Shown one piece after another: positions 7,847 through 16,952 of a DNA stretch of 17,305 nucleotides (positions within the stretch are counted from its first letter, which is position 1; every line of letters starts with the position of its first letter). The stretch is from the NCBI GenBank assembly GCA_024811115.1, contig JAKOGH010000752.1:1-17305 (forward strand), written 5' to 3'. The stretch comes from Terana coerulea (Eukaryota; Basidiomycota; Agaricomycetes; Polyporales; Phanerochaetaceae). The notes below the pieces were generated by a model, which worked only from the letters and a program-made list of their open reading frames with translations, did not search any database and was not told where the DNA came from. The translations under genes were made by a program, and so were the position numbers.

Positions 7847-8648
7847 TTACTTCCTCGAGGTGCCCGCACCGTGTGGAATTGATAGTCCCCATGCTTCCCT
7901 GATTCGTTGTCTCGCGAACCGTTCTCTCTTCGCAGGGCTCCTGGTCCTCGCCCGTCTATACTCATTCCGCAAGGTATACACCCTCGTCAGGGTCTGCATT
8001 CCCATCCGTTCTCCTTCCTGGCTCGTTAGCTCCCTCTGCATCGTCACAAGACTCAGCACAGGGTTTACGAGCCACTCCTCGTCGTCCAGCTCGCCGACAT
8101 CCATCCCCAGCGGGTCTTGCATGGATGTGTATAATATGATGCGCTCGATTGAATCTTCCATGAGGGGTGTGAGTACCGTAAAGGCCACTTCCGAGAGCGC
8201 GGTGAACTTCCACAGCGAAGCAAATCTGTAGACTGTCTTCCAGTCGTCCCATGACATATCGGTTTCTTGGAACGGACTGGGTGGATGAGGTTCAGAGTGC
8301 CATTGAGAGCTCAGAAGTTCTGTACACTCACGTAGGATATATAGCCTTCAAGAATACCTCTAGCTCGCTCGCTCTGACGCTGTCTGGCAGCACCAAAGGA
8401 CACTGGGGCGATCGTCCTTCCTGAGACTGATCGGGTTCGCGAGCGACCCGCTCGAAGATGTCCCTAAAGAGCACAGAGCCCTGCTCAAACTCCCTCTTAC
8501 TGACTTTGAACAAGACGTTTTCAGCCTAGATCAGCAAGACGATGTGGTTAGTGCAGTAGTTGTTGACAATGTAGTCAACTGGACGTACGAGGAGAAAGAG
8601 GTCCTCGAAGTAGAACGTGCCGGACGCTCTAATCGTTGAACGTGTCAT
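7847..8648 (-). CDS. BTB/POZ-domain protein, intact, 3 exons, 227 aa
   Basis: Exons are 8648-8589, 8525-8332 and 8276-7847, separated by GT-AG introns of 63 and 55 nt. All phases agree and total 684 nt. Exon 1 encodes MTRSTIRASGTFYFEDLFLL; exon 2 continues AENVLFKVSKREFEQGSVLF and RDIF (residues 21-44). This is the classical start of the BTB fold in mushroom BTB proteins (xFYFEDxxLxLxxxNxLFKVxxxxFxxxSxxFRDxF). LEVFLKAIYPTPFQETD (about 75-91) closes the fold. MSWDDWKTVYRFASLWKF and the rest to residue 227 form the usual helical C-terminal part, ending in an Arg-rich tail. Such proteins are believed to mediate protein interaction, but the partner and pathway are unknown. The start is the only ATG in frame before the first motif. 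It is the one unbroken member of four local copies. No DNA-binding or Kelch domain is visible. Confidence 0.82.
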
Positions 8649-9041
8649 TATGAAACAGCGAAGAGGTAAAGCCAATACCGTCGACAGACGAACCTCTTAT
8701 GTCCGGCCAGGTGACTCACCCCCTGTCTTGAGGCGCGGCTCCAACAACTGCGAGCATAGCCTTGCTCGTGATCGGTCAGAGACAACACTGCGTAACAGAA
8801 CTCACGGACAAAGTTAACGGCATCGGTACTGGTGAGGCGCTGCACATACGATGCCCGATGCTGGCATCTTGAAGCCGTGATAAACTCTAACTTCCAAGCG
8901 CATCGGAAACATTGACAAGCAAGCCGCGCATGCAGTCACTCATCGAAGAATGCTGGGCCGAGGAACACATCCTTCCATCCACGAAGTATGATACAGACAT
9001 TGATCGATAATGTACATTGGTATGCGGTTCCAATTCCTGAT
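8649..9041. other. Intergenic, upstream of the BTB gene and downstream of the BLI-3-like gene
   Basis: This 393-bp spacer presumably holds the BTB promoter and the 3' end of the neighbouring minus-strand gene. Only short frames are present (65 codons or fewer). I see no convincing TATA box or other site. Confidence 0.4.
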
Positions 9042-9810
9042 TTACTTGGTGTTGAGACCCTGAACGAGCTGTATCTACACATGGACGTCAGCCGCCGACA
9101 CTACGGGCGATCAAAGTCGCAAACATACCTCTGCACCGGTGATGGTGCGCAGCTCTCCAGGAGCAGCGGCCTTGCCCGTCGCCGCGCTGATCGCGATGTC
9201 TGCGGCCTTGGTGAGGATGTTGGCAGTGGAAAGCCAGTACCGGATTTCATCTGGGATGACTTCGATGACCGTGACGCGGGGGTCGTGTTGGTCACCCTTG
9301 TGGATCCCATCCTTGAGATCACCGAACCAGGCAGCGGTCCTAAATGAAGCATCAGGGTTCTGCTGAACTATCTATGCGTGGGCACATACAAGGGATGCCA
9401 ATGCTTTGCGATGAGGTCTTTGTCCTGGCTAATCCTGGCCTTGCCCGAGTACGAAGCCCAGTGCGTTGTAGCCTCATCGTAGAAGGATACGTTGACGTGC
9501 GAGTCGTTCTCGAGTTCGTCGAACTTGTGGGATGCCTTGTTCGCGATGAAGACGAGGTTGACTTGGGTCGGGGAGAATGCTAGAGAAACGAACGATGAAT
9601 TCAAGGACTCTGGAATGAGAGAAGTAGATACGCACGACCAGCAGGGGCCATGGCACGCGAGTGCAGCTCGCCGCTTGAAGAGCGCGTGGTGAGCATGCCG
9701 GTCTTCACCTTCTTGACGACGGTGTGAAGGCCCTCAATCTTCTCCTGAGGAGTAACATTGTGGTTCTCCGCCTTGGTGGTTTGGGGGTCGAGGTCCTTCT
9801 GGGTAGACAT
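9042..9810 (-). CDS. BLI-3-like pyridoxamine 5'-phosphate oxidase-fold protein, 202 aa
   Basis: Exons are 9810-9636, 9579-9390, 9339-9129 and 9074-9042. Introns of 56, 50 and 54 nt are all GT-AG and phase-consistent (609 nt). The protein starts MSTQKDLDPQTTKAENHNVT. It carries TGMLTTRSSSGELHSRAM, SPTQVNLVFIANKASHKFDE, DSHVNVSFYDEATTHWASYS, AAWFGDLKDGIHKGDQHDPR and VTVIEVIPDEIRYWLST, ending IQLVQGLNTK. This is the FMN-binding split-barrel family typified by Neurospora blue-light-induced BLI-3 and bacterial general-stress-26-like proteins. About 200 aa is the normal length. Family knowledge suggests flavin binding and a stress or light response; the exact reaction is not established. No signal peptide is seen, so it is likely cytosolic. 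A TATA box lies about 50 bp upstream of the ATG. It is divergent from the aminotransferase. Confidence 0.9.
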
Positions 9811-10375
9811 GGTGTGTGAGGTGGAAAGTGATGTGTTCTTGCCTCTTGGCGTGCTTTGGGCTTTTATACGCGTAGCGAGACTGGGGTGAGCGGCACTCGA
9901 TCCCTTCCTGCGGTTTGCTCCTCCGTGACATCATCCCTACCCATGGAGCATCGCCATTTCGCTCCTAGTTGACCCAATATTTGAGCCTTTTCTGGGAAAT
10001 GTGCATAGTGAAAGAGAGCTCACCATCATATTCCCTGAGATTGCATCCACTCAGTCGGTTCCTTGCATGCACCAGACCCAGCCCACGTCTCTCGGCACAG
10101 AAGGCTGGATTTTGCGCCACAGCTTTGACGCCTTTGACGCTGCAGTGTGATTTTCTCGAGGGGCATGTTCGTGTTCTTGGAGATGAAGACTTTTCGCCGT
10201 TCTGCGTGTAACAGAGTATGAAGCGTAGCTGGCGGGATGTACAGCACGGTGGTAATAAGACAAGGTTGATGAAAGCCTGGGCTATTCTGGGATCCCACAC
10301 ACTCTAGCGCGCTACACCACTGCCGATGTCAACCTGCACCATGATAACTCGCATACCGCTTGACTTGCTACAACA
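9811..10375. promoter_or_regulatory. Shared divergent promoter region
   Basis: These 565 bp separate the start of the BLI-3-like gene (minus) from that of the aminotransferase (plus) and must hold both promoters. A direct repeat TTTGACGCCTTTGACGC lies near 10124-10140. A minus-strand frame of 111 codons (10300-9965) lacks any motif and is taken as chance. Co-regulation is possible but is inference only. Confidence 0.55.
9861..9870 (-). promoter_or_regulatory. TATA box of the BLI-3-like gene
   Basis: Read on the minus strand, CGTATAAAAG sits 51 bp upstream of the start codon at 9810. That position leaves room for a short 5' untranslated region. It is a near-perfect TATAAAA box, fitting an inducible gene. 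Confidence 0.6.
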
Positions 10376-12009
10376 ATGTACACCACCGTTCGTCTCGCCA
10401 GACGGCTTCCGTCAGCCAAAGCGGCGTCCCTGAAGCTTCAGTACGATGCACTTGGCTCGCTTGCCATTCTCTGGCTGACCTCGAGATCCATACGTTTTCC
10501 AGGCAGCGGTCGTTGGCGACACAGAACCACGCCTCCCTCGTCGAGTTTGGACAGAAGCATGTCACCGCTGGACTTGGACGCCAAATTGAAGGGGTCATGA
10601 CCAAAGCGCAGGGCTCGTACGTGACCTTTGGAGACGGCCGGACGATGCTCGACTTCACCACCGGTATCGGTGTGACCAACCTTGGTGCGCACCATCAGCG
10701 ACCAGCTGCGTGGTCTACTGACATTTCGTTTGCAGGTCATTGCCATCCAAAGGTCAGCGCGGCCGCTGCCAAGCAATGCACGGAACTCGTGCACGGACAG
10801 TGCAGCCTTGCGTTCAACGAACCGTACCTCCAACTCATCGAGAAGCTGCTGCCCATCATGCCCGACCCATCGCTGGACTCGTTCTTCCTGTGGAACTCTG
10901 GCTCAGAGGCTGTCGAGGCCTCGATCAAGATGGCGCGGGCCATTACCGGGAAACAGAACATTATCGCGATGCAAGGCGGTTACCACGGTCGCACATACGG
11001 CGCTATGGCGGTCACGAAGAGCAAGACCATCTATAGCGAAGGATTCCATCCGTTGATGGTCAGCATTTCACGGACATAATGTATGTCGGACTAATAGAGC
11101 TGTTACAGCCCGGTGTATTCACCATTCCTTACCCCTACTGGCACCAAATGACAGTGCCTCCCCACCAATCTCAGGATATTACCGCCATGATGGCCATAAA
11201 CCAACTCAAGCTACTTCTGCAGCAGCAAACGTCCGCGCACGATACCGCAGCTATCATCATCGAACCGCTGCTGGGTGAGGGCGGGTACGTCCCCGCGCCG
11301 CCCATGTTTCTGCAAAGCGTCCGGCGGATCTGCGACGAGAACAACATCCTGCTAATCATCGACGAGGTGCAGTCTGGGTTCGGGCGGACCGGGAAAATGT
11401 TCAACATCGAGTACTCGGGCGTGCGGCCAGACATCATGACGATGGCGAAGGGCCTCGCGAACGGGTTCCCGCTGAGCGGCGTCGTGAGCCGCAAGGAGCT
11501 GACGGACAAGCTGAAGCCGGGCTCGATGGGCGGCACGTATGCGGGTAACGCGGTGGCGTGCGCTGCGGCGGTCGCGGTCGCGGATGCGTTCAAGGAGGAG
11601 AAGATACTTGAGAACGTCAACGCTCGGTGAGTGTGTGAGCTTGGGATCGTGCGCACAAGCTCATACCCTCCACAGCTCGAAGGAGCTCTTCGACGCTCTG
11701 AACGCGCTGCGCGCCAAGGAGCACTTGAAGAAATTCGTCCTCGACGTGCGTGGACAGGGCCTCATGGTCGCCGTCGAGTTCGTGCCGCTGAACCACGACT
11801 ACATCGACCCCTTCGCGGAGGACGGCGTCCCCGACAAGCTCGCCGCCCGTGTTGCGAAGAAGTGCCACGAGAAGGGCCTACTGATTCTGACGACGAGCGT
11901 ATACGAGGTCATCCGGTTCATCCCACCGCTCAACATCTCGAAGGAGGACTTGGCGAAGGGTGTGCAGATCTTTGCCGAGGCCTTTGAGGAGGTCGTCCGT
12001 GAGGGGTGA
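10376..12009 (+). CDS. Class III PLP aminotransferase, 4-aminobutyrate aminotransferase-like, 473 aa
   Basis: Exons are 10376-10440, 10503-10684, 10736-11058, 11109-11626 and 11676-12009. Introns of 62, 51, 50 and 49 nt are GT-AG and phase-consistent (1422 nt). The enzyme would move an amino group from GABA or a similar omega-amino acid to a 2-oxo acid. Visible family features are DFTTGIGVTNLGHCHPKV, NSGSEAVEAS (about residues 136-145, PLP-phosphate contact), YHGRTYG (165-171), IIIEPLLGEGG, DEVQSGFGRTG (D275, which binds the PLP pyridine nitrogen), MAKGLANGFPLSG with Schiff-base Lys304, GGTYAGNAVACAA, and RGQGLMVAVEF. The start at 10376 gives MYTTVRLARRLPSAKAASLK, an Arg/Lys-rich, acid-free presequence suggesting mitochondrial import. 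The closest remembered match is bacterial GabT; ornithine or alanine-glyoxylate-type activity cannot be excluded. Its last exon is partly duplicated at 15640-15980. Confidence 0.93.
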
Positions 12010-13334
12010 AAGACCATGCATACGTCACAAGTTGGGTGTATGTTCCGAAAAGGATCGGAAGTGAAACACTGTTGTACATCTAGCAATATCATCTTGGATA
12101 CGTCAGTCCTCAGGCAAGATCCTGAGGGGACAACCGTTTTTCAAAGGTAAGCACGCCCGTTTGCTTGCACAGCGTGGTTGGTTCGCACGTGACTCCAGCG
12201 ACATCGGCCGGACACGCACTCTTACTAGCCCGTCTGGATAATATTGGCTTCTGCCAATGTTGTGATGAAGGACAGGGTCTTTCCAAAGTGCTATACCGAT
12301 CTCGCCTCCGTTTACGGATGGCTGAGACGTGATCTCAAGGGGCCGTCCAGCCATATTTTACCTTGGCTAGGCGGCGGGTTAGATGAGAACTCGACAGTGC
12401 TTTTGGTACTTGCTCTCATCCCTGTAGTACGCGATGAATTTTGGTGGGACAGAAAATTCTACGGATATTGTTCGCGGTACATGCGATATTTTATCTGATT
12501 TTTGCACAGTCTTCGCGAAGGTTTTACGCTTCGCACGGGGGGACGGGATCATTTCCGGATTTGGGAGGTCGGCGTGGTGGCGTTTACAGTTCGGGATCTC
12601 CCGGCCAAGTTGGAGACTACTCCGAGCCTTGTTATGTCCGCCCATCGTCATCCAGAGGCTCTCCTGAAAGCATGTTCTGCCGCACTTCGATGTAGGTGGA
12701 TCACCAGGAGGTAGCGCGTAGGAATTATCAGCACATCTCTCTTATGGTGGTGCTCCGGAGCTGACCGATATACTTAGATAGATGAACAGGAGAAGCACTG
12801 CCAGTTAGCCACCACTGTCAACTCAGAAATGGACCAATTCTGGCATGAGGTTGCTCGGTAAGATTTCTTCGATCCAACTGGCTGATGCAAATTGCAATTC
12901 ACACACCTCAAACCAAACACAACTGCGCCAGTGGACCCGGACCCGCGCCCTCCGGTACGTGTAGCATCATGTAGCTCACACGTCCAATGCAATTTGAAGG
13001 TACATTTGAATTTACTGAGTATTGCACCGGTATTAGAATGAAGTTGCGATATCCCCTCGCACGTGCTGTCTCTCGCAGGTGGGCGCAGTAGCTGCGAGCC
13101 TCGGCGAGCTTACCTGTGTCAGGACGAGTAGCAACAAGCATCTGTCAGTCCTCACCACTTATCACAAGGAGCTGCTGAAGCGATACTGTCTAAGAACGCT
13201 ATTGCCCAGCATTTCTCCGGTCGGACTCGCATGGACTCTTCCGAGTCCTCTGGCGCAGAATGCTCATCCTCGTTGGGAGGTGTATTCGCATGAGAAATGG
13301 TCTTGGTGTCAGTTGAGTACCATTGTTCGGTACT
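11690..13334. repeat. Tandem segmental duplication, copy 1 (partner 15650-17305)
   Basis: The tract from the last aminotransferase exon to just before the DUF6533-like gene recurs at a nearly constant offset of about 3971 nt. Anchors are ggacagggc at 11752/15723, tctgtcag at 13141/17113 and tgtattc at 13281/17252. The block catttccggatttgg near 12550 and 16554 is also shared. Confidence 0.88.
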
Positions 13335-13401
13335 CTATGAAGCATATATTGCGATTGATACCTTCTGCTTGAGGGCATGCTCTCAGCACCCAATCCTTGT
13401 C
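12010..13401. other. Long intergenic stretch with degenerate coding relics
   Basis: No intact gene is supported. The minus-strand frame STYIEVRQNMLSGEPLDDDG (about 12700-12640) parallels STYTSLRQNIFSRDPLDDDE at 16685-16626 but then hits stops. On the plus strand, HCQLATTVNSEMDQFWHEVA (about 12796-12855) parallels a tract at 16792-16860, again with in-frame stops, and ends near a donor at 12955. Minus-strand STDTKTISHANTPPNEDEHS (about 13316-13257) is also protein-like. The stretch seems to hold remnants of at least one unidentified gene shared with copy 2. Confidence 0.45.
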
Positions 13402-15255
13402 ATGGCTTCGTCAACTCCCACTCACTTATTCCTCAACATCGCGATACTCCGAGCCTTCACCAGCTTGTAAGTCACTGTACATGTTGTGTGAGTCTCTGCC
13501 TGACCAGACATGAACATTCTTTAGGAAAACTTCATCGTACATCGACTCTGCTGCCAGTGGTAAGCATACGCCGTTTTTGGCCCAACATAGATATTCACTA
13601 ATCAGATCTACAAAGCCCTATTCTTCTACGACTATCTGCTGACATTCGCAGATGAGTTGGAATATGTCTGGAGTCGTAGATTCTCTGGAGCCACGGCCAT
13701 CTTCCTCCTGAACCGATACGCGTCGTTCCTCAATCGTCTCCTAAGGTCGTCCCAACTGCCAGCGTTGCAGGTCATCCTGAGCATGCTCTTGGAGCTATCA
13801 ATAGTTCCTTCGAGCTTACAGCGAGAGAATCATGGAACGAGGTGCGTTGATCCCATTCAGTACCAGCCTATACACCCATACCAGCATACAGGCCTACTGG
13901 AAGTTGCAATGAGCCTGTCTGGAGATTGAGTCAGATTTGCTCAGCAGCAATATACCTTGCAGTGGCTCGTGAGTGACATATTTGCTGAAGCCGATACAAA
14001 AGACTCTCACTATTTTGCATTACGATCAGTCTTCTCTGCGCTCCGCTTGTATGTGATCTCTGGCAAGAATCGAATTATCCTCGTGCTAGTTCTGCTACTT
14101 GGATTTGTCACTCCGAGTGTAAATCTTGTAAGTCAGTATGAATATTTTGGGGACGTCGAGTCTGACGCCCAAAGGTCTTTAACTCGGGAATAAACTTCCA
14201 AGCATTGGACAACACTGATTTTGATTCCGCTGGCTCGTCCGTGAATCGATGCCATCAGTTGGTCAGAGTAAGTTCTGCGGCAGAACTTCCTGTGTACGTC
14301 CTACAATTCTTAACATGACAAACGGCGACCAAATAGCAACATACGCATATTGATTACTCAGCTGTAGGTACTTCAGATAGAATGCTACGTAGCGATTTGA
14401 ACTGACCCGATGTCGAAGTGCTAGCGGGCGGAATCGCAGCAGCCTTGACAGAAGGCATTGTTCTGGCCGTGACCTGGGCGAAAACCTTTAGCGTCTTCAA
14501 AATGTTGAGGAAGATGAAGGTCCAGCCTGGTGTCACAGGCTTGATACTGCGCGATGGTGCGCTGCATTCGTTTTGTCGTGCAATACCTACCTTCTAACGA
14601 CACCTGCGCTCAGGAACACTATTCTCAATGTATGTGGACACGATACATGTCCACGCTACAACAATAGTGCTCACGTGGGATCAGGGTTCTCTTCGCAATC
14701 CAAATCATTACTTTGCTCTGCTTCCGCTTCCGAGTAGGTACACGCCTCATTTCTTCCATATTCTCAAGCTCACGCGCTCTTATGCCCAGGATTCGCTTTC
14801 GGGAATACAGACCTTTACAGACACGTTAGTATCTCCAATCTGGGGTGAATGACTCACTTATGCGAGGCTCCTCATCTAGCCTCTCTTCGATCGCACTTTC
14901 GCACTTTATGCTCAATCTCCGCACCGCTGAGTTCCGTGCGGGGCGCGGTGCCGACACCACACTCGGAGCCGTGAATCTCTCTGACCATTCGCGGCTTTCG
15001 CTTGCAACTGGCACTCCGTCCAGTGTTATAGGCAACTTGGGGGCTGCTTTGAGTCTCGATTACGATGAGGAAGACGAGGATAATTCGTGCCGTAGGGCGG
15101 ATAGGCACTTGCAGCGTACGAGTATCATAGAGGCAGCATCCAACGGCGACCCGCTGGCAACGGGGATTATTCTGGACTTGCTCAAGAACCCCAAAAGAAA
15201 TCCCGAGCAGCCTGAACTTGTGTTTTCACGCACAGCCAAACGGAATACAATGTGA
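13402..15255 (+). CDS. DUF6533-like multi-pass membrane protein, 12 exons, possible 5' frameshift
   Basis: Exons are 13402-13466, 13525-13559, 13606-13841, 13892-13968, 14030-14127, 14175-14267, 14337-14367, 14425-14556, 14614-14629, 14685-14733, 14790-14824 and 14880-15255. All introns are GT-AG, 46-69 nt. Exons 3-12 join in one frame across nine junctions (1143 nt, 380 aa plus stop), strong evidence for a real gene. The hallmark is YKALFFYDYLLTFADELEYV with WSRRFSGATAIFLLNRY, the N-terminal block of the fungal DUF6533 family. Then follow hydrophobic segments: SQICSAAIYLAVALFSALRL, IILVLVLLLGFVTPSVNL, AALTEGIVLAVTWAKTF and LILRDGTLFSMVLFAIQIIT. The cytosolic-looking tail has LSSIALSHFMLNLR, VIGNLGAALS and an acidic run DYDEEDEDNS. 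Function is unknown; the family resembles seven-helix proteins. Exon 2 (YIDSAAS) exits in phase 1 while exon 3 needs phase 0, so the first two exons do not join in frame. Confidence 0.75.
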
Positions 15256-15639
15256 TGGCTACTGCATAGCTGCTCGGAAGATACTCGTAGCATTAGCCTG
15301 AGACAAGGACTGACTGGCATTCTGTTTGTTTACTGTCAGCAACGGAGGCTGTGGCCGGAAAACACTGCCAGAACACGCACGAATTCTGCCCAATCCTCAC
15401 TGTACCATGAAGTATTTGGGAATAGAGCGTTGTGGTAATCATTCATTTCTCGAACGAACGTACCACAAGGGAACCCATGTTGAAGGCTTGAAGCTAAATC
15501 CGCCGGAGGCACGGTGAAAGGAGCCCGGAGTCCTTGTTGCTCCTTGTGCCCTCGTGCCCTCGTGGACGGACCCGGAATTGCCCTCCTTCAATTAGGCGCC
15601 TCTCTTCAGATCTCAGACCCGACCACAACCAACCATACT
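15256..15639. other. Intergenic stretch
   Basis: This 384-bp spacer follows the membrane-protein gene and precedes the duplicated aminotransferase fragment. A short tandem tract (gtgccctcgtgccctcgtgg) lies near 15547-15566. No gene is supported. Confidence 0.5.
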
Positions 15640-15980
15640 TAACGTGCACACGAGTCTCAATCATCTTCACAAATCCAAGCAGAGATGTCTGGAGTATAAG
15701 TTAATGCTTGATGTATACCTGCGCGGACAGGGCCTCATGGCCGCCGTCGAGTTCGTGTCATCGCACCAGCAATACCTCGACCCTTCGTGGAGGAGGGTGT
15801 CCCCGACAAGCTCGCCATCCATGTTGCGAAGAAGTGCCACGAGAAGGCCTGCAGATTACGACCACGAGCGTATACGAGGTCATCCCGCTCATCTCGCCGC
15901 CCAACATCTCGAAGGAGGACCTGGCGAAGGGCTTGAAGATCTTTGCCGAGTACGTTGAAGAGGTGGTCTGTGAGGGGTAA
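15640..15980 (+). pseudogene. Aminotransferase 3' fragment, frameshifted duplicate
   Basis: It matches the last exon of the aminotransferase gene (11676-12009). One frame reads LDVYLRGQGLMAAVEFVSSH, equivalent to LDVRGQGLMVAVEFV. A C is missing from the run gacccc (now gaccc, near 15780), changing the frame. A G is missing from aaggg near 15847, changing it again. The end reads TTTSVYEVIPLISPPNISKE, then DLAKGLKIFAEYVEEVVCEG and a stop at 15978-15980, at the same place as the parent. Upstream exons with the catalytic Lys and PLP-binding residues are absent. It is a dead fragment carried by the tandem duplication. Confidence 0.9.
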
Positions 15981-16169
15981 AAACTAGTGAAAGACCACGC
16001 ATACTCCAGTTCAAGATAGAGGTATGCTCCGGAATGGATTGGCAAAGAAGCGCGTATCTAGCAATATTAGCCTTCCAGGATGTATATACGCCCTCAAGCG
16101 TAACCTCGAAGGACAACGGTTTCCACAGGTAAGCACACCCATCTGCTTGCACAGCAGGGTTGATTGAAC

Positions 16170-16685
16170 TTAGTCCGCACGCAGCTCCCGGGACATCAGC
16201 CACATGCGCCCTCTTTCCAAATCATATAGATAACGATGTTGGTTTCTACTAACGTTGCGATGAAGGAAGGGTTTTGCAAAGTGGTATTCTGATCTCACTT
16301 CTTTTTGGGAATGGCCGAGGCATGATTTCAGGGGGTCCAGCCGTACTTCACCCTGGCTGCGCAGTGAGTTCGATAACAACTCGATAGCCTCGCTGTTTGT
16401 ACTAATCTCATCCCAGCGGTAGTAAGCAGCGATGTATATTGCCGGAATACAAGCTCTACACATCGCCTTGGACAGAAGCAAGATTGAATGTTGAATGCTT
16501 AGGGTTGCGTATTGGGATGATGCGCCTCGGTCTAGGCCTCCACGCTGAGAGGCCATTTCCGGATTTGGAAGATCGGCATGGTGGCGTTTAGACTCTCCCG
16601 GTCCATCCAAATCTTGCTTTGTCCATTCATCGTCATCCAGAGGGTCTCTTGAGAAGATGTTCTGTCGTAATGAAGTGTACGTAGA
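16170..16685 (-). CDS. Candidate unidentified exon, 171 open codons
   Basis: A minus-strand frame is open from a possible acceptor (TTTGTAG before 16685) to a stop at 16170. It begins STYTSLRQNIFSRDPLDDDE, then WTKQDLDGPGESKRHHADLP and NPEM, a hydrophilic protein-like string. It continues through FLHRNVSRNQHRYLYDLERG. The other copy (12199-12700) shows the same frame with similar residues (STYIEVRQNMLSGEPLDDDG, KRHHADLPNPEM) but is broken by stops. No ATG is visible at the start, so upstream exons would be needed. The frame is convergent with the aminotransferase fragment. I do not recognise a family, and chance openness cannot be excluded. Confidence 0.3.
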   Translation of the reverse strand, partial: STYTSLRQNIFSRDPLDDDEWTKQDLDGPGESKRHHADLPNPEMASQRGGLDRGASSQYATLSIQHSILLLSKAMCRACIPAIYIAAYYRWDEISTNSEAIELLSNSLRSQGEVRLDPLKSCLGHSQKEVRSEYHFAKPFLHRNVSRNQHRYLYDLERGRMWLMSRELRAD

Positions 16686-16785
16686 CTACAAAGTATGAGA
16701 TGGGATGCATTAACATATCTCATGGTGTTGTCTTGGCAGGAGCTGGCCGACGGGGACAGGTGCACCGTGCCTGCGACGCTCTGAT

Positions 16786-16952
16786 GAACAAGAGAAGCAC
16801 CATTCAAACTATCACCGACAATGTAATGACGGACCAATCCTGGCATGCAGTCGCTCCTCATGATTCCTTCGATGAAACTATCAGCGATGAGCACTGCAAT
16901 CAACATGCCTCAGACAACTCAACTACACCAAGTGGTCCCGTGGTCCCCGCTG
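16786..16952 (+). CDS. Candidate unidentified exon opposite the duplicated tract
   Basis: The plus-strand frame reads NKRSTIQTITDNVMTDQSWH and then AVAPHDSFDETISDE, ending STTPSGPVVPAG directly at a donor-like GTACGT (16953). Copy 1 has the parallel string HCQLATTVNSEMDQFWHEVA, then NTTAPVDPDPRPP, directly at GTACGT (12955). The shared donor and aligned residues suggest an exon, but copy 1 has two stops in frame and flanking exons could not be placed. The opposite strand is also open here, so the strand is uncertain. Confidence 0.25.

Noticed and set aside
7860..8252. Frames of 123 (plus) and 96 (minus) codons over the intact BTB gene
   Set aside because: Both are shadows of exon 3 of the BTB gene, whose frame carries the family motifs.
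9965..10300. 111-codon minus-strand frame in the divergent promoter
   Set aside because: No motif, several competing frames of similar length, and no splice context.
10438..10833. 131-codon minus-strand frame opposite aminotransferase exons 2-3
   Set aside because: It crosses intron 2 without splice logic and lies antisense to a strong coding region.
11171..11656. 161-codon minus-strand frame opposite aminotransferase exon 4
   Set aside because: It is antisense to a well-supported exon in GC-rich sequence and carries no recognisable motif.
12107..12126. Hairpin CCTCAGG...CCTGAGG after the aminotransferase
   Set aside because: A 7-bp stem is expected by chance, and intrinsic hairpin terminators are not used by fungal RNA polymerase II.
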